A stretch of 43,522 nt of DNA from an uncultured Muribaculaceae bacterium. GTDB taxonomy: Bacteria; Bacteroidota; Bacteroidia; Bacteroidales; Muribaculaceae. The stretch is from contig CAJUSZ010000020.1 of assembly GCA_910589425.1 (NCBI GenBank), positions 1 through 43,522 on the forward strand. Direction: 5' to 3'. This document shows positions 1-9,124 of the stretch, in pieces. The position numbers and the translations under genes were made by a program. Under the pieces are notes generated by a model. That model worked only from the letters and a program-made list of their open reading frames with translations, searched no databases and had not been told where the DNA came from. Within the stretch, counting starts at the first letter, position 1. Each line of letters opens with the position of its first letter.

Positions 1-165
1 CTAATGTTAAATTTACTACCATCGAATCATCATAAAATTGTCATGTCCTATGCTTGATTTCACTATAGTCTGGGCCGCCATTTTGTCCGGCAGGCGGCTA
101 TCCATCCTCAATCGACAAGGACAACAATTTCTCCGCTCATTTCATTTTCTTAATTCCATACTTTT
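1..165. other. Leader region upstream of first secreted protein
   Basis: There is no credible coding sequence here. A GC-rich inverted repeat, GCCGCC at 74-79 and GGCGGC at 93-98 with a 13-nt loop, could be a leader hairpin or the terminator of an upstream gene outside the window. No clean TAnnTTTG box is visible, so the promoter of the gene at 166 is either degenerate or off the left edge. Confidence 0.4.
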
Positions 166-3100
166 ATGAATATCCCTACTTTGAAAGGAAAGATGGCTGT
201 AGCTCTGGCGGCGGCCACCGCTTCCGCAGCCCTGGCGGCCGTACCGCTGATCAGGGAGATCTCACCTCAGGAACCGCAATCCTTACGGCAAGTGGCTATC
301 GGCAATGCCCTCGACGATCAGCCTCTGAACCCGCGCAAACTTCCGGCCACCCCGTTCGCACGGAAAGGCCGCCCCATCCCCCCGCTTCAATCGGCGGCTT
401 CGGCCGACGTGGCCAGGAGGGCGGCGGCTTCGGGAGTCAAACTCCGTGGATCGCTTATCTATGACAATGCATGGTACAGTCTTCCCTCCGGGACCAAATT
501 TCCATACGGTGTCTACGAGATGTCCACCACACAAGGGGACTCCGAATGCACCCCGGTAAAGCTCGACCCGCGGCTATATGTGATGGATGCTGTCTATACA
601 GGCGACAAATACTGGATAACCCATGCCGTCGAAGACCCCAATACATACCAGGTGAAGTCGATGACCTACTATACGTTCAACCCCACGGACTGGAGTGTGA
701 TCAAGGAGCAGGTGGGCGACAAGGATCTTTCGCTCACCACATCCACATGGGTCGAGGCCGAAGAGATGGCCTACTGCTCCTGGTTTGAGAACTTCAAGCA
801 CATCTTCGGATTCCTCAGCATCGACGACGGACAGAAATATCAGCTCGGCCAGCTCGAGAACCGCCTATTGGCCATGGCCTCGCTCCCCGACGGGACGATA
901 TATGCCATCAACGACAAGGGGACGCTCGTTACCCTCAACCGCCAGACGGGAAAAGTGGCGAAAACGATCGGACAGACGGGACTGACCACCTACTCCCGCA
1001 CTTCGGCTGCGATCGACCCCAAGACAAAGATAATGTACTTTATCGACTGCGGCGAGCGTGAATCGGCTCTTTATGCCGTAGACATCGAGACCGCGGCCGC
1101 GTCGAAACTCTACGACATGGAAGGCAATAAGCAATTCATCGGCCTCTACATCGTGGAAGACTCGACGCCGGCCACTGTCCCCGCGCCTCCTGCCGGAGCC
1201 GGACTCGATTTCGAGGCAGGCTCGCTCAGCGGCAAGATCAGATTCAACGTGCCCTCCACTTTCTATGACGGTTCAGAAGCCTCGGGCGATGTGAGATATT
1301 CCATCACCATTGACGACGGCCAGTCATTCTCCGGCGCCACAGCATGGGGCAAGGCCGAATCGGTCGACGTCGCATTCCAACAGCCCGGACGACGCTCATT
1401 CTCGATAAAACTCACCAACGCCACAGGCGACAGTCCCGAGACGAAACTCTCGGCATGGATCGGACCCGACGCGCCCTCGCCCGTAACAGCCGCCTCCGCC
1501 GCATGGGCCGACGGCAGATTCACGATCAAATGGACCGCGCCCGAAGCCGGAGTCAACGGCGGATGGTTCGACCCGTCGGCCGTGCGCTACGATGTGGTGC
1601 GTGTCAACGACGGGGTAAAAATAGCCGACGGCATATCCGGGACATCCTGCACCGACGACGTGCCGGAGCCGGTGAACAAGATCGTAGGCTACACCTACAC
1701 GATCACCCCGATATGCAACGGCGTGAGCGGAGAACCTGTAACCACATCCAAGAAATCGATCGGATACATCATCCCGCCCTACTCCAACACATTCGACAAC
1801 TCAAGCGCCACAGGCGGCTACACCGTACTCGATGCCAACAAAGACAGCAAGAAATGGGGCTACAACTCATCCTCGGCATGCTTCCGCATCCAGTACAGCT
1901 CATCCAAGGATATGGACGACTACCTCTTCACTCCCCAGCTCCAGCTTGAGGCAGGACGTTCATACACATTCTCTTTCAAGGCAAGGGCACACAACAACTC
2001 CGACCATGAGTTTGTGGAGGGCGTAATCTCCACCGGCACCTCCGTGGCCTCCGTCAAAGCCACTATCATCGAAAAGACCGAACTCGTATCCAAAGAATGG
2101 GTTACGCTTTCTGGCACATTCACACCCGAGACATCGGGACGCTACCGCTTCGGCTTCCATGCCGTAAGCCCCAAGAACTCATATTATCTCTACGTTGACG
2201 ACCTCGAGATCAGCGCCGGCGCAGGGTCTGCCGCTCCCGCGGCCATGTCCGACTTCACCGTAACCCCGGCTGCCGACGGATCCTTGAAAGCATCCGTCTC
2301 GATGCGCACGCCATCCACCGACGTGGGCGGAGCGCCGATCTCCTCCCTCACCAAGGTGGAGCTTCTCCGCAACGGCACCATCATCAACACATGGGAGGCG
2401 CCGGCGGTCAACACCGTGCTGACTTATGAAGACACCGAGGCTACGGCCAAGAATACCCTCTACACCGCCATGGCCTACAACGCCGCCGGCCAGGGTGCCA
2501 TAGCGCAACAGAACGTATTCATCGGATTCGACGCGCCAAATGCCCCGACAGAAGTCGCAGCAGCAGCCGGATCGAATACAGGCGAGGCAGTGATCAGCTG
2601 GAAAGCCCCCGAGACCGACCTGCAAGGCAACAAGCTCTCGGCATCGAATCTGACATACACCGTGGTGCGCCGCCTCGACGACAAGACCGAGACCGTGGTC
2701 TCCGGACTGACCTCATGCAGCTTCACCGACAAGGCGGTTTCCCCCGACGCCGAACAGCAGTTCTACGACTACGCAGTCTCGGCGCAGACAACGGGCGGAT
2801 CAAGCCAGGCGGCCGGCTCCCAGCTCATCCCGCTCGGCAAACCCTACGCGGTGCCTTTCTCCGAATCTTTCCGCAACGGACGCATCAGCTCCATCTGGGG
2901 GCTGGACAGCAACAACGCCACCGCTGGCTGGCTGCTGGGACAGGACACCTCGATCGACGGAATCAGCTCCGAGGACGGCGACAACGGCCTCGCCATAATG
3001 GAAGCTCTGACCAAAGGCTCCGAAGCCACGCTCTATTCCGGCTCGATCGCCATTCCCGCCGAAGGAAACCCGACCCTATGCCTGGCTTATTTCAACCACG

Positions 3101-4713
3101 ATTCCAGAAACACTCTCGACGTAGTCGTGGCCGAGACAGGAAGCATTTCAGGCAAGAAACTGACCACAATAACCCTGAATCCGTCCGCTCCCGAGGAATG
3201 GGTCAACGTTCCGTTGAGCCTCGACGAGTTCAAAGGGAAGAATGTGCAGATATATTTCACCGCCAAAGTGGTCAACACTACGGTCTTCATCATGGACAAC
3301 ATCCGGATCGAAAACCGTCTGGACCATGATCTCGCAGTGCGAAGCCTCTCGCTGCCGGCCCGCGTGGTGCCCGGAAACGGATATGAGGTTGTGGCTATGT
3401 TCGAGAACAAAGGCCTCAACTCAGCATCCGGCTACAAGGTGAATCTCCTTCTCAACGGCGAGACCGTCGACTCACGCACCGGCGCCGATCTCGCGGCCGG
3501 CGCAGCCGCAAAGGTCTCGTTCCCGCGCCTGACATCATCGTCGGCCGGCGGGAAACTCGACTATCAGGTGGCGCTCGAATTCGCGGCCGACCTGAATCAG
3601 GACAACAACCGTTCCGCCACATATCCCGCCAGACTCGTCAGCCCGGGATTCCCTGTGCCCGGAAAACCTGACGCTTCAACCGACGGACGCGACGTGGTCC
3701 TGACCTGGACCGAACCGGACATCACATCCGGAGCAATGCAGCCCGTAACCGAAAGCGCCGAGGACTTCACCCCGTTCTCCACCGGACTGGCCGGCTCGGA
3801 AGTGTTCGACGACTACACCGGCGGCTGGACGATGGTGGATCACGACGGCGTAACCCCATTCGACATCACATCGAAAGGGGAACCGGTGATCTTCCCCAAC
3901 TGCCACCGTCCCGTAGGATTCATGGTGTTCGACTCCTCCACGCTCAACCTTGAGGAATGGAGCGCCCACACAGGCTCGCGCATGTTTGTCAGCTTCGCCT
4001 CGGGCTATGCGCCCAACGACGACTGGATGATCTCCCCGCTGCTTCCCGGCGACGCACAGACCGTGAAACTTTGGGCAAAATCCCTGACCACGCTCTACGG
4101 AGAGGAGACATTCGAGCTTCTCTACTCCACCACCGACACCCGCCTCAGCTCATTCACCCGCGTGGGTGATCGCAAGGCGGCTCCCGACCAATGGACCGAA
4201 TACAGCTTCGACCTCCCTGCCGGAGCGAAATATTTCACCATCCGCTGCACTTCGGAAGGGACATTCGCGTTCCTTGTGGACGACATCACTTTCATCCCCG
4301 CCCATCCCAACGAAGGTCTCGAACTCTCAGGCTTCAATCTCTACCGCAACGGCGATCTTGTCAACAGCGAGCCGCTGAAAGAGACCCGTTTCAAGGATGA
4401 GAACGTGGCCGACGGCAACCGCGCCTACCGCCTCAGCGCACTCTACAACCGCGGCGAATCGGAGCTTTCCGAAGAAGTGGAAGTCAAGGTCTCCGGCGCA
4501 GCCACAGTCCTGGCCGACGGGCTCAGCGTCTCGGCCGATGACCGTACCATCACGATCCGCGGAGCGGCCGGCAAGGAGGTCAGAGTGGCCACCGCATCCG
4601 GCATACTGCTCCACAGCGGAGTCTCAGCCACCGACGAGATCCGCATATCCGCCGGCAAGGGGATATATGCCGTGCGTATCGGCAACCGCCAGTTCAGAAT
4701 CAACGTAAAATAA
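166..4713 (+). CDS. Large secreted multidomain protein (beta-propeller-like, FN3, choice-of-anchor J-like, T9SS tail)
   Basis: A 1515-residue protein with an Ala-rich signal peptide (about 1-25). Residues about 100-345 form a propeller-like repeat region rich in 'YAI..G' and 'YFIDCGERES' type strands. Fibronectin-III-like units follow near 440-530, 700-790 and 800-890. Jelly-roll (choice-of-anchor J-like) segments lie near 540-690, 905-1050 and 1215-1380, recognisable by 'DDYLFTPQL', 'DDWMISPLL' and 'YVDDLEI/LVDDITF'. A CARDB-like segment is near 1055-1160. The last ~70 residues look like a T9SS sorting tail ending in 'GIYAVRIGNRQFRINVK'. This architecture is known for exported or surface proteins of Bacteroidales; the substrate is unknown. 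The next gene is a shorter paralogue. Domain limits are by eye. Confidence 0.8.
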   Translation: MNIPTLKGKMAVALAAATASAALAAVPLIREISPQEPQSLRQVAIGNALDDQPLNPRKLPATPFARKGRPIPPLQSAASADVARRAAASGVKLRGSLIYDNAWYSLPSGTKFPYGVYEMSTTQGDSECTPVKLDPRLYVMDAVYTGDKYWITHAVEDPNTYQVKSMTYYTFNPTDWSVIKEQVGDKDLSLTTSTWVEAEEMAYCSWFENFKHIFGFLSIDDGQKYQLGQLENRLLAMASLPDGTIYAINDKGTLVTLNRQTGKVAKTIGQTGLTTYSRTSAAIDPKTKIMYFIDCGERESALYAVDIETAAASKLYDMEGNKQFIGLYIVEDSTPATVPAPPAGAGLDFEAGSLSGKIRFNVPSTFYDGSEASGDVRYSITIDDGQSFSGATAWGKAESVDVAFQQPGRRSFSIKLTNATGDSPETKLSAWIGPDAPSPVTAASAAWADGRFTIKWTAPEAGVNGGWFDPSAVRYDVVRVNDGVKIADGISGTSCTDDVPEPVNKIVGYTYTITPICNGVSGEPVTTSKKSIGYIIPPYSNTFDNSSATGGYTVLDANKDSKKWGYNSSSACFRIQYSSSKDMDDYLFTPQLQLEAGRSYTFSFKARAHNNSDHEFVEGVISTGTSVASVKATIIEKTELVSKEWVTLSGTFTPETSGRYRFGFHAVSPKNSYYLYVDDLEISAGAGSAAPAAMSDFTVTPAADGSLKASVSMRTPSTDVGGAPISSLTKVELLRNGTIINTWEAPAVNTVLTYEDTEATAKNTLYTAMAYNAAGQGAIAQQNVFIGFDAPNAPTEVAAAAGSNTGEAVISWKAPETDLQGNKLSASNLTYTVVRRLDDKTETVVSGLTSCSFTDKAVSPDAEQQFYDYAVSAQTTGGSSQAAGSQLIPLGKPYAVPFSESFRNGRISSIWGLDSNNATAGWLLGQDTSIDGISSEDGDNGLAIMEALTKGSEATLYSGSIAIPAEGNPTLCLAYFNHDSRNTLDVVVAETGSISGKKLTTITLNPSAPEEWVNVPLSLDEFKGKNVQIYFTAKVVNTTVFIMDNIRIENRLDHDLAVRSLSLPARVVPGNGYEVVAMFENKGLNSASGYKVNLLLNGETVDSRTGADLAAGAAAKVSFPRLTSSSAGGKLDYQVALEFAADLNQDNNRSATYPARLVSPGFPVPGKPDASTDGRDVVLTWTEPDITSGAMQPVTESAEDFTPFSTGLAGSEVFDDYTGGWTMVDHDGVTPFDITSKGEPVIFPNCHRPVGFMVFDSSTLNLEEWSAHTGSRMFVSFASGYAPNDDWMISPLLPGDAQTVKLWAKSLTTLYGEETFELLYSTTDTRLSSFTRVGDRKAAPDQWTEYSFDLPAGAKYFTIRCTSEGTFAFLVDDITFIPAHPNEGLELSGFNLYRNGDLVNSEPLKETRFKDENVADGNRAYRLSALYNRGESELSEEVEVKVSGAATVLADGLSVSADDRTITIRGAAGKEVRVATASGILLHSGVSATDEIRISAGKGIYAVRIGNRQFRINVK

Positions 4714-4723
4714 CCTAATGTCC

Positions 4724-4752
4724 GTGGGCAGGGCGGTTTCCTCCCTGCCCGC
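4724..4752 (+). terminator. Intergenic hairpin between tandem paralogues
   Basis: GGGCAGGG (4726-4733) pairs with CCCTGCCC (4743-4750) around a 9-nt loop, with outer pairs at 4724-4725 and 4751-4752. There is no T-run after it, so it may attenuate read-through or stabilise the mRNA rather than terminate completely. Confidence 0.5.
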
Positions 4753-4772
4753 ACAAATAAACCCAAACATCC

Positions 4773-6755
4773 ATGAATAAATTTATCTGCGGCCTGACAT
4801 TGGCTGCCATCACATCCGGAGCCGCCCTGGCCGCCACCCCCGTCGGGATAGCCAACGTGTTCGGCGCCAAATCCTGGGAACAGGCAAAGAATCCTCCTTA
4901 CGGCATGTATTCCTTCGCATTGGGAAAGAACGCCGAAGTCAAGAATGTAACACGCAACGTCGTTCCGGCCAATTTCGGCGGAGTCTACGCCGACGGCCGC
5001 TTCTTCGCCATCGAGGGGATAGCCACCTCGGCCTCGTCTTTCATCACCAACTACATCTACGACGCCACGACATGGGAGAAGATCACCGACTTCCAGGGCG
5101 AGAACATCACCGCCTTCGACATGGCATGGGACCAGACCACAGGCAACGTCTACGGCTATTTCCACAGCTTCGACACCGGTGAGGAATTCTTCGGGACAAT
5201 CAACCTGAACACCGGCACGACAACCCGCATCTCCCAGCTCCCGTTCGTAGCCTACGGAATGGGCGCCGACGTGGAGGGACAGATCTACGCCGTCGCGAAA
5301 AACGGCGATTTCTACAAGATCGACAAAACGACCGGAACCTCACAGCTCATAGCCAAGACAGCCGCGGCAAGCGCCTGGACCACATCGGGCACCGTGGATT
5401 CCGCCACCCGCACTTTCTACTTCGCCACCTGCAACGACACCCGCAGCGAACTCTACGCGATCAATCTCGATTCCGGCGAGGCCACAATGCTCCAGATCAT
5501 TCCTGACAATATGGAGCTGACAGGACTCTACATCCCCGAACCATCGGCTCTCCCCGACGCCCCCGCCGCCGCTACCGACCTGACTCTCGACTTCCCTCAG
5601 GGCGATCTCTCGGGCAACATCATCTTCACGATCCCGGCAACCCTCTTCGGCGGATCGGCCGCTTCGGGCACGGTGTCATACAAAGTGATGTTCGACGGCA
5701 AAGAACTCAAGTCAGCCACAGCGGCCTACGGCGACAGGATCAGCATTCCCGCCTCCGTTGCCTCAGCCGGAGAGTATGAGCTGACCGTAACGCTTTCCAA
5801 CTCCACCGGATCGGCTCCGACCGTGCGCCTCAAAAGCTGGGTGGGTCCGGACGTGCCCGCTCCTGTAGGCAAGGTGGAACTCACCTACGACGGCAACGGC
5901 ACATTCTCGCTCTCATGGCCCGAGGCAAAGGCTCTCCACGGAGGATGGTTCGATCCTGCGACCGTAACCTACAATGTGGTGCGCTACGGAGAATCAACCA
6001 CCCGTTTCGACGGACAGACCGAAAACAGCTTCACCGACAAGGTATCCCTCCCCTACGAGGACGAATACGCCACCTACCATTACGAAGTGGCCGCCGTGTT
6101 CGGCTCCACCGCAGGCTCCTACTCATCGTCGGAATATTACACCATCGGCAGCAAGACCCCTCCCTTCTCCGAAGGATTCAACGCCCGCTGGGATCTCGGC
6201 AAGTTCACCATCTTCGAAGGCGAGAAGAAAGACTACGAACGCTGGAGCTACGACAGCTCGGGCAAGGCCGTAACGCTGACGACAAACACCTCCACCGGAG
6301 CCGACGACTATCTGCTCCTCCCCCCGCTCATGCTTGAGAAAGGCATGAAATATCAGATCTCTTTCGACGCCAAAGGCAAATACAGCTCCGACATAGAACG
6401 CTTCGAGGTTCTCGCAGGATTGGCGCCGACCGTGGATGAACTGAAATCAGTGGTCCAGGGTCCGACCGACATCACAAGCACCTCCTACCAGACTTTCCCG
6501 ATGGAATTCGCTCCGTCTGAATCAGGCGCATGGTTTGTGGCCATCCACGCCATCAGCGATCCTAACAAAGGAGCGATCACAATCGACAATATCAAGGTCG
6601 GAGCGGGCGTAACCACAGCCGTGGAATCGATCGAATCCGAACAGGATGCCGCTCCCGAATACTTCACTCTCCAGGGAACGCGCGTCGCAAACCCGGCACA
6701 CGGCCTGTTCATCGAACGCCGCGGATCCAAAGTGCGCAAGGTGATGATCCCCTGA
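4773..6755 (+). CDS. Secreted paralogue of upstream protein (propeller-like + FN3 + jelly-roll, sorting tail)
   Basis: A 660-residue protein with an N-terminal signal peptide (about 1-21). It shares layout and motifs with the first part of the protein at 166-4713: 'YGMYSF' opening, a propeller-like region with 'GQIYAVAKNGDFYKID', 'GLYIPEP' before the first Ig/FN3-like segment, and 'LHGGWFDPATVTYNVVRYG' matching 'VNGGWFDPSAVRYDVVRV' in the neighbour. A jelly-roll segment (about 470-615) carries 'DDYLLLPPLMLEKG'. The tail 'GLFIERRGSKVRKVMIP' resembles short T9SS sorting tails of Bacteroidales. It lies 59 nt after the first gene and is probably co-transcribed. The pair looks like a tandem duplication in which one copy gained, or the other lost, C-terminal modules. 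No enzymatic function is evident. Confidence 0.78.
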   Translation: MNKFICGLTLAAITSGAALAATPVGIANVFGAKSWEQAKNPPYGMYSFALGKNAEVKNVTRNVVPANFGGVYADGRFFAIEGIATSASSFITNYIYDATTWEKITDFQGENITAFDMAWDQTTGNVYGYFHSFDTGEEFFGTINLNTGTTTRISQLPFVAYGMGADVEGQIYAVAKNGDFYKIDKTTGTSQLIAKTAAASAWTTSGTVDSATRTFYFATCNDTRSELYAINLDSGEATMLQIIPDNMELTGLYIPEPSALPDAPAAATDLTLDFPQGDLSGNIIFTIPATLFGGSAASGTVSYKVMFDGKELKSATAAYGDRISIPASVASAGEYELTVTLSNSTGSAPTVRLKSWVGPDVPAPVGKVELTYDGNGTFSLSWPEAKALHGGWFDPATVTYNVVRYGESTTRFDGQTENSFTDKVSLPYEDEYATYHYEVAAVFGSTAGSYSSSEYYTIGSKTPPFSEGFNARWDLGKFTIFEGEKKDYERWSYDSSGKAVTLTTNTSTGADDYLLLPPLMLEKGMKYQISFDAKGKYSSDIERFEVLAGLAPTVDELKSVVQGPTDITSTSYQTFPMEFAPSESGAWFVAIHAISDPNKGAITIDNIKVGAGVTTAVESIESEQDAAPEYFTLQGTRVANPAHGLFIERRGSKVRKVMIP

Positions 6756-6772
6756 TTCATCCCCTTAATCTA

Positions 6773-6800
6773 AGAGTGTCGTACAAATGTACGACACTCT
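6773..6800. terminator. Perfect 13-bp hairpin, first of a pair
   Basis: AGAGTGTCGTACA (6773-6785) and TGTACGACACTCT (6788-6800) are perfectly complementary with AA between them. It sits in the convergent gap between the secreted paralogue and the polyprenyl synthase, so it probably serves both directions. Confidence 0.7.
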
Positions 6801-6806
6801 AACAGT

Positions 6807-6832
6807 TGCGGCCCGCAAAATTGCGGGCCGCA
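6807..6832. terminator. Perfect 12-bp hairpin, second of a pair
   Basis: TGCGGCCCGCAA (6807-6818) and TTGCGGGCCGCA (6821-6832) are perfectly complementary around AA. It follows the first hairpin by 6 nt. Tandem hairpins between convergent genes fit a bidirectional transcription barrier. Confidence 0.65.
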
Positions 6833-6858
6833 CTTATTTCAGGAGCATACATAATGCT

Positions 6859-7839
6859 TCACTTGTTGCGGGCTATGATGAAGTCGAATATATCCGAGAA
6901 TGAACGCTTCCATTCGGAATCGGGATACTGCCCGAGCAGCCGCGAGGCCTCCTCCTGCATCCGTCTCATGGTGGAGAAGGCATAGTCTATTCCTCCGTTG
7001 GACTTGGCAAATTCTATCAGACGGCGGATCTCTCCGTTGTCGAGCGACGGCTGGAGAAGAAGCGATTTCATCTCCCCGCTCTCGGATTCGGAGGCCACTT
7101 CCAGGGCGTGGAGCAAAGGCAGCGTAACTTTCCCCTCGCGGAGATCGTTGCCGGTGGGCTTGCCTATGACGGGATCGGAGAAATAGTCGAAAATGTCATC
7201 CTTTATCTGGAAACACAGACCGAGCGTCTCGGCATATTCCACCATCGGGGCGAAATATTCCGGATCAGCCCCGACAGCCTCGGCGCCCATCCTGACGCAG
7301 TTTCTGAAGAGCGACGCCGTCTTCTTGCGGATCATCGTCATGTAGCTGCTCTCCTTGAAGTCGTGATGGCGCACATTGCATATCTGGTCTATCTCCCCGA
7401 GCGACAATTCCTTGCCGAGATCGGACAGGGCGCGGATTATCGATACATGTCCTGTGTGGATTCCGGCCGCCAGCGCGTTGCTGACGAAATAGTCGCCCAC
7501 AAGCACCGCCAGATGATTGCCCCAGAGGGAATTGATCGTGGGCTCGCCACGCCGCAGTTCCGTCTCGTCCACCACATCATCGTGGATCAGCGAGGCGTTG
7601 TGGAGCATTTCAAGGGCTGCCGCGGCGTAAAGCACCTTGTCGCTGACACAATCAGGACCGAACATCTTGGCCGAAAGCAGCACCATCAACGGGCGTATCT
7701 GCTTCCCTTTGGTTTTGAGATAAGCGGTAACGACCTCATTCATAAGCGCATTGTCAGTGGCAAGTGTCTTATGAATGATCTCGTTCATCGCGGCAAGCTC
7801 CGGCCGCAGTCTTGACTGGATTGTCTCGAGATGCTCCAT
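6859..7839 (-). CDS. ispB: All-trans polyprenyl diphosphate synthase
   Basis: A 326-residue trans-isoprenyl diphosphate synthase. It condenses isopentenyl diphosphate units onto an allylic diphosphate to build the long prenyl chain used for quinones (menaquinone in Bacteroidales). The first Asp-rich motif DDVVD is at 87-91, followed by 'ETELRRGEPT'; the second, DDIFD, is at 214-218, followed by 'GKPTGNDLREGKVTLP'. 'GKQIRP' near 45-50 binds isopentenyl diphosphate. Length is normal for the octaprenyl/solanesyl synthase group; the chain length made cannot be read from sequence. It is transcribed alone, with a -7 box 17 nt before the ATG and two hairpins beyond its stop. Symbol ispB is by family similarity. 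Confidence 0.93.
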   Translation of the reverse strand: MEHLETIQSRLRPELAAMNEIIHKTLATDNALMNEVVTAYLKTKGKQIRPLMVLLSAKMFGPDCVSDKVLYAAAALEMLHNASLIHDDVVDETELRRGEPTINSLWGNHLAVLVGDYFVSNALAAGIHTGHVSIIRALSDLGKELSLGEIDQICNVRHHDFKESSYMTMIRKKTASLFRNCVRMGAEAVGADPEYFAPMVEYAETLGLCFQIKDDIFDYFSDPVIGKPTGNDLREGKVTLPLLHALEVASESESGEMKSLLLQPSLDNGEIRRLIEFAKSNGGIDYAFSTMRRMQEEASRLLGQYPDSEWKRSFSDIFDFIIARNK

Positions 7840-7856
7840 TTCTTCGAAATAACGCG

Positions 7857-7864
7857 CAAATTTA
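7857..7864 (-). promoter_or_regulatory. Promoter -7 box of polyprenyl synthase
   Basis: On the minus strand this reads TAAATTTG, an exact TAnnTTTG. An ATTG (-33-like) lies 19 nt upstream at 7884-7887. Confidence 0.6.
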
Positions 7865-7928
7865 GCAATTATTTATGGTTTGGCAATCCATTCCTTTTTA
7901 TTTTTTTGCACCCTCTCCCTCCTCCCGA

Positions 7929-7946
7929 CGCTTTCCCGGACAACAC
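7929..7946 (+). repeat. 18-bp repeat, copy 1 (left of ATPase module)
   Basis: CGCTTTCCCGGACAACAC occurs here and again at 9853-9870. Each copy lies upstream of one AT-rich accessory module, 179 nt and 91 nt before the module's ATG. The surrounding gap (7865-8111) has no convincing gene. Confidence 0.6.
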
Positions 7947-8065
7947 CTCACTCAAGATCTTTTCATATCCCGTGCAAGTCAGAGGGATAGAGAGAAGATG
8001 GATTTGAAGAAAGCCTGTCTTCATGGTCGTTCTGATGCGGTGCCGTTTCTCTCAAATCATAATTT

Positions 8066-8079
8066 GGCAAATATTTGCC
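8066..8079. promoter_or_regulatory. 14-bp perfect palindrome upstream of the ATPase promoter
   Basis: GGCAAATATTTGCC is a perfect palindrome 32 nt before the -7 box of the ATPase gene. It lies just upstream of where the -33 element would sit, a suitable position for an operator. No regulator is encoded in the module. Confidence 0.45.
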
Positions 8080-8111
8080 TCTACACAACCAATCTATCAA
8101 AATAATTTTAG

Positions 8112-8119
8112 TAAATTTG
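8112..8119 (+). promoter_or_regulatory. Promoter -7 box of ATPase/TOPRIM operon
   Basis: TAAATTTG matches TAnnTTTG exactly and ends 6 nt before the ATG at 8126. The start site should fall at or next to the ATG, predicting a leaderless or nearly leaderless transcript. It also decides the start: the in-frame TTG at 8075 lies upstream of the promoter. Confidence 0.65.
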
Positions 8120-8125
8120 CACATT

Positions 8126-9124
8126 ATGGAGAAATCTGCACATACCAATATCAAGAGCGTTTCGATCAAGAACTTCAAATCGGTGAAATCAATAACGCTT
8201 TCTGACTGTCGGCGCATCAATGTGCTGATAGGCAGACCTAATGTGGGCAAAAGCAACCTGTTGGAAGCTCTCGCTTTATTCGATGTGCCGTATATGGTCA
8301 ACACATCAAACAAATCGATCAAAAACCTTGTACGGATAGAGAATACCGCAGATTTGTTCCATAATGGTATATCGACATCACCCGTAGAGGTATTCGCAGA
8401 TGGTAATTCGCTGGCTGTGAATCGTAGCGCGAACAATGGACTGACTGTTGACATATCAATACAAGGCGACATATCCAGATATGCTTTCACCCCATCGTTA
8501 AATCTCTCGACAAAGAGAGAACCGACCGTATTGCCGGATATACTTGCTTACTTTTTTCCGAAGCATTTTGTGGCTGAATCCTCGAATGCGGGGTTTCTTC
8601 TTCCACCATCAGGGGTAAACCTAATGGAAACAGTTGCTAATCTGCCTGACCTGAAATCAAATCTCGCAGAGCTGTTCCACGGATATGGGTTGAAAATGAT
8701 GTTTGATTCCGGATCACAGCAAATAAAAGCAATGAGAGAAAACGGCCTTGATATGTTCCTTGTCCCCTTCAATTCTCTTGCAGACTCACTGCAAAGACTG
8801 ATATTTTACAAATCCGCTATTGACAGCAACCGGAATAAAGTTATATGCTTTGAAGAACCTGAAGCACATACATTCCCACCATATATTTCAAATGTAGTCA
8901 ACGATATAATAGCAAGCGAGGATAACCAGTTCTTCATCACTACCCACAGCCCTTATGTCATGAGCGCGTTATTGGAAAGCGCGGGGGACGACTTGGCCGT
9001 GTTCGTTGTCGATATGGAAAACAATGCAACGGTCGTAAGCCGTCTTTCAGATCAACAGCTTCAGGAAGCATATGACAACGGCATGGATATGTTCTATAAC
9101 CTTGAAGCATATCTTGGCAAATGA
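8126..9124 (+). CDS. AAA/ABC-type ATPase of OLD/AAA_21 kind, candidate defence sensor
   Basis: A 332-residue ATPase. The N-terminal strand 'IKNFKSVKSITL' and Walker A 'GRPNVGKSN' (about 36-44) are typical of SMC/OLD-like ATPases. 'LADSLQRLIFYKSAI' fits the signature helix, 'VICFEEPEAH' is Walker B with the catalytic Glu, and 'TTHSPYVMSALL' is the H-loop. Its stop overlaps the next ATG by 4 nt (ATGA), so the two genes are translationally coupled. ATPase plus nuclease-like partner pairs of this type (PARIS, AbiL, Septu) are known phage defence systems, which suggests but does not prove that role. Base composition is more AT-rich than the flanking core genes, consistent with transfer. The start at 8126 is set by the -7 box at 8112-8119. 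Confidence 0.85.
   Translation: MEKSAHTNIKSVSIKNFKSVKSITLSDCRRINVLIGRPNVGKSNLLEALALFDVPYMVNTSNKSIKNLVRIENTADLFHNGISTSPVEVFADGNSLAVNRSANNGLTVDISIQGDISRYAFTPSLNLSTKREPTVLPDILAYFFPKHFVAESSNAGFLLPPSGVNLMETVANLPDLKSNLAELFHGYGLKMMFDSGSQQIKAMRENGLDMFLVPFNSLADSLQRLIFYKSAIDSNRNKVICFEEPEAHTFPPYISNVVNDIIASEDNQFFITTHSPYVMSALLESAGDDLAVFVVDMENNATVVSRLSDQQLQEAYDNGMDMFYNLEAYLGK

Noticed and set aside
7999..8106. 35-codon open frame upstream of the ATPase gene
   Set aside because: It overlaps the palindrome and upstream promoter region and has no coding signature or homologue I recognise.
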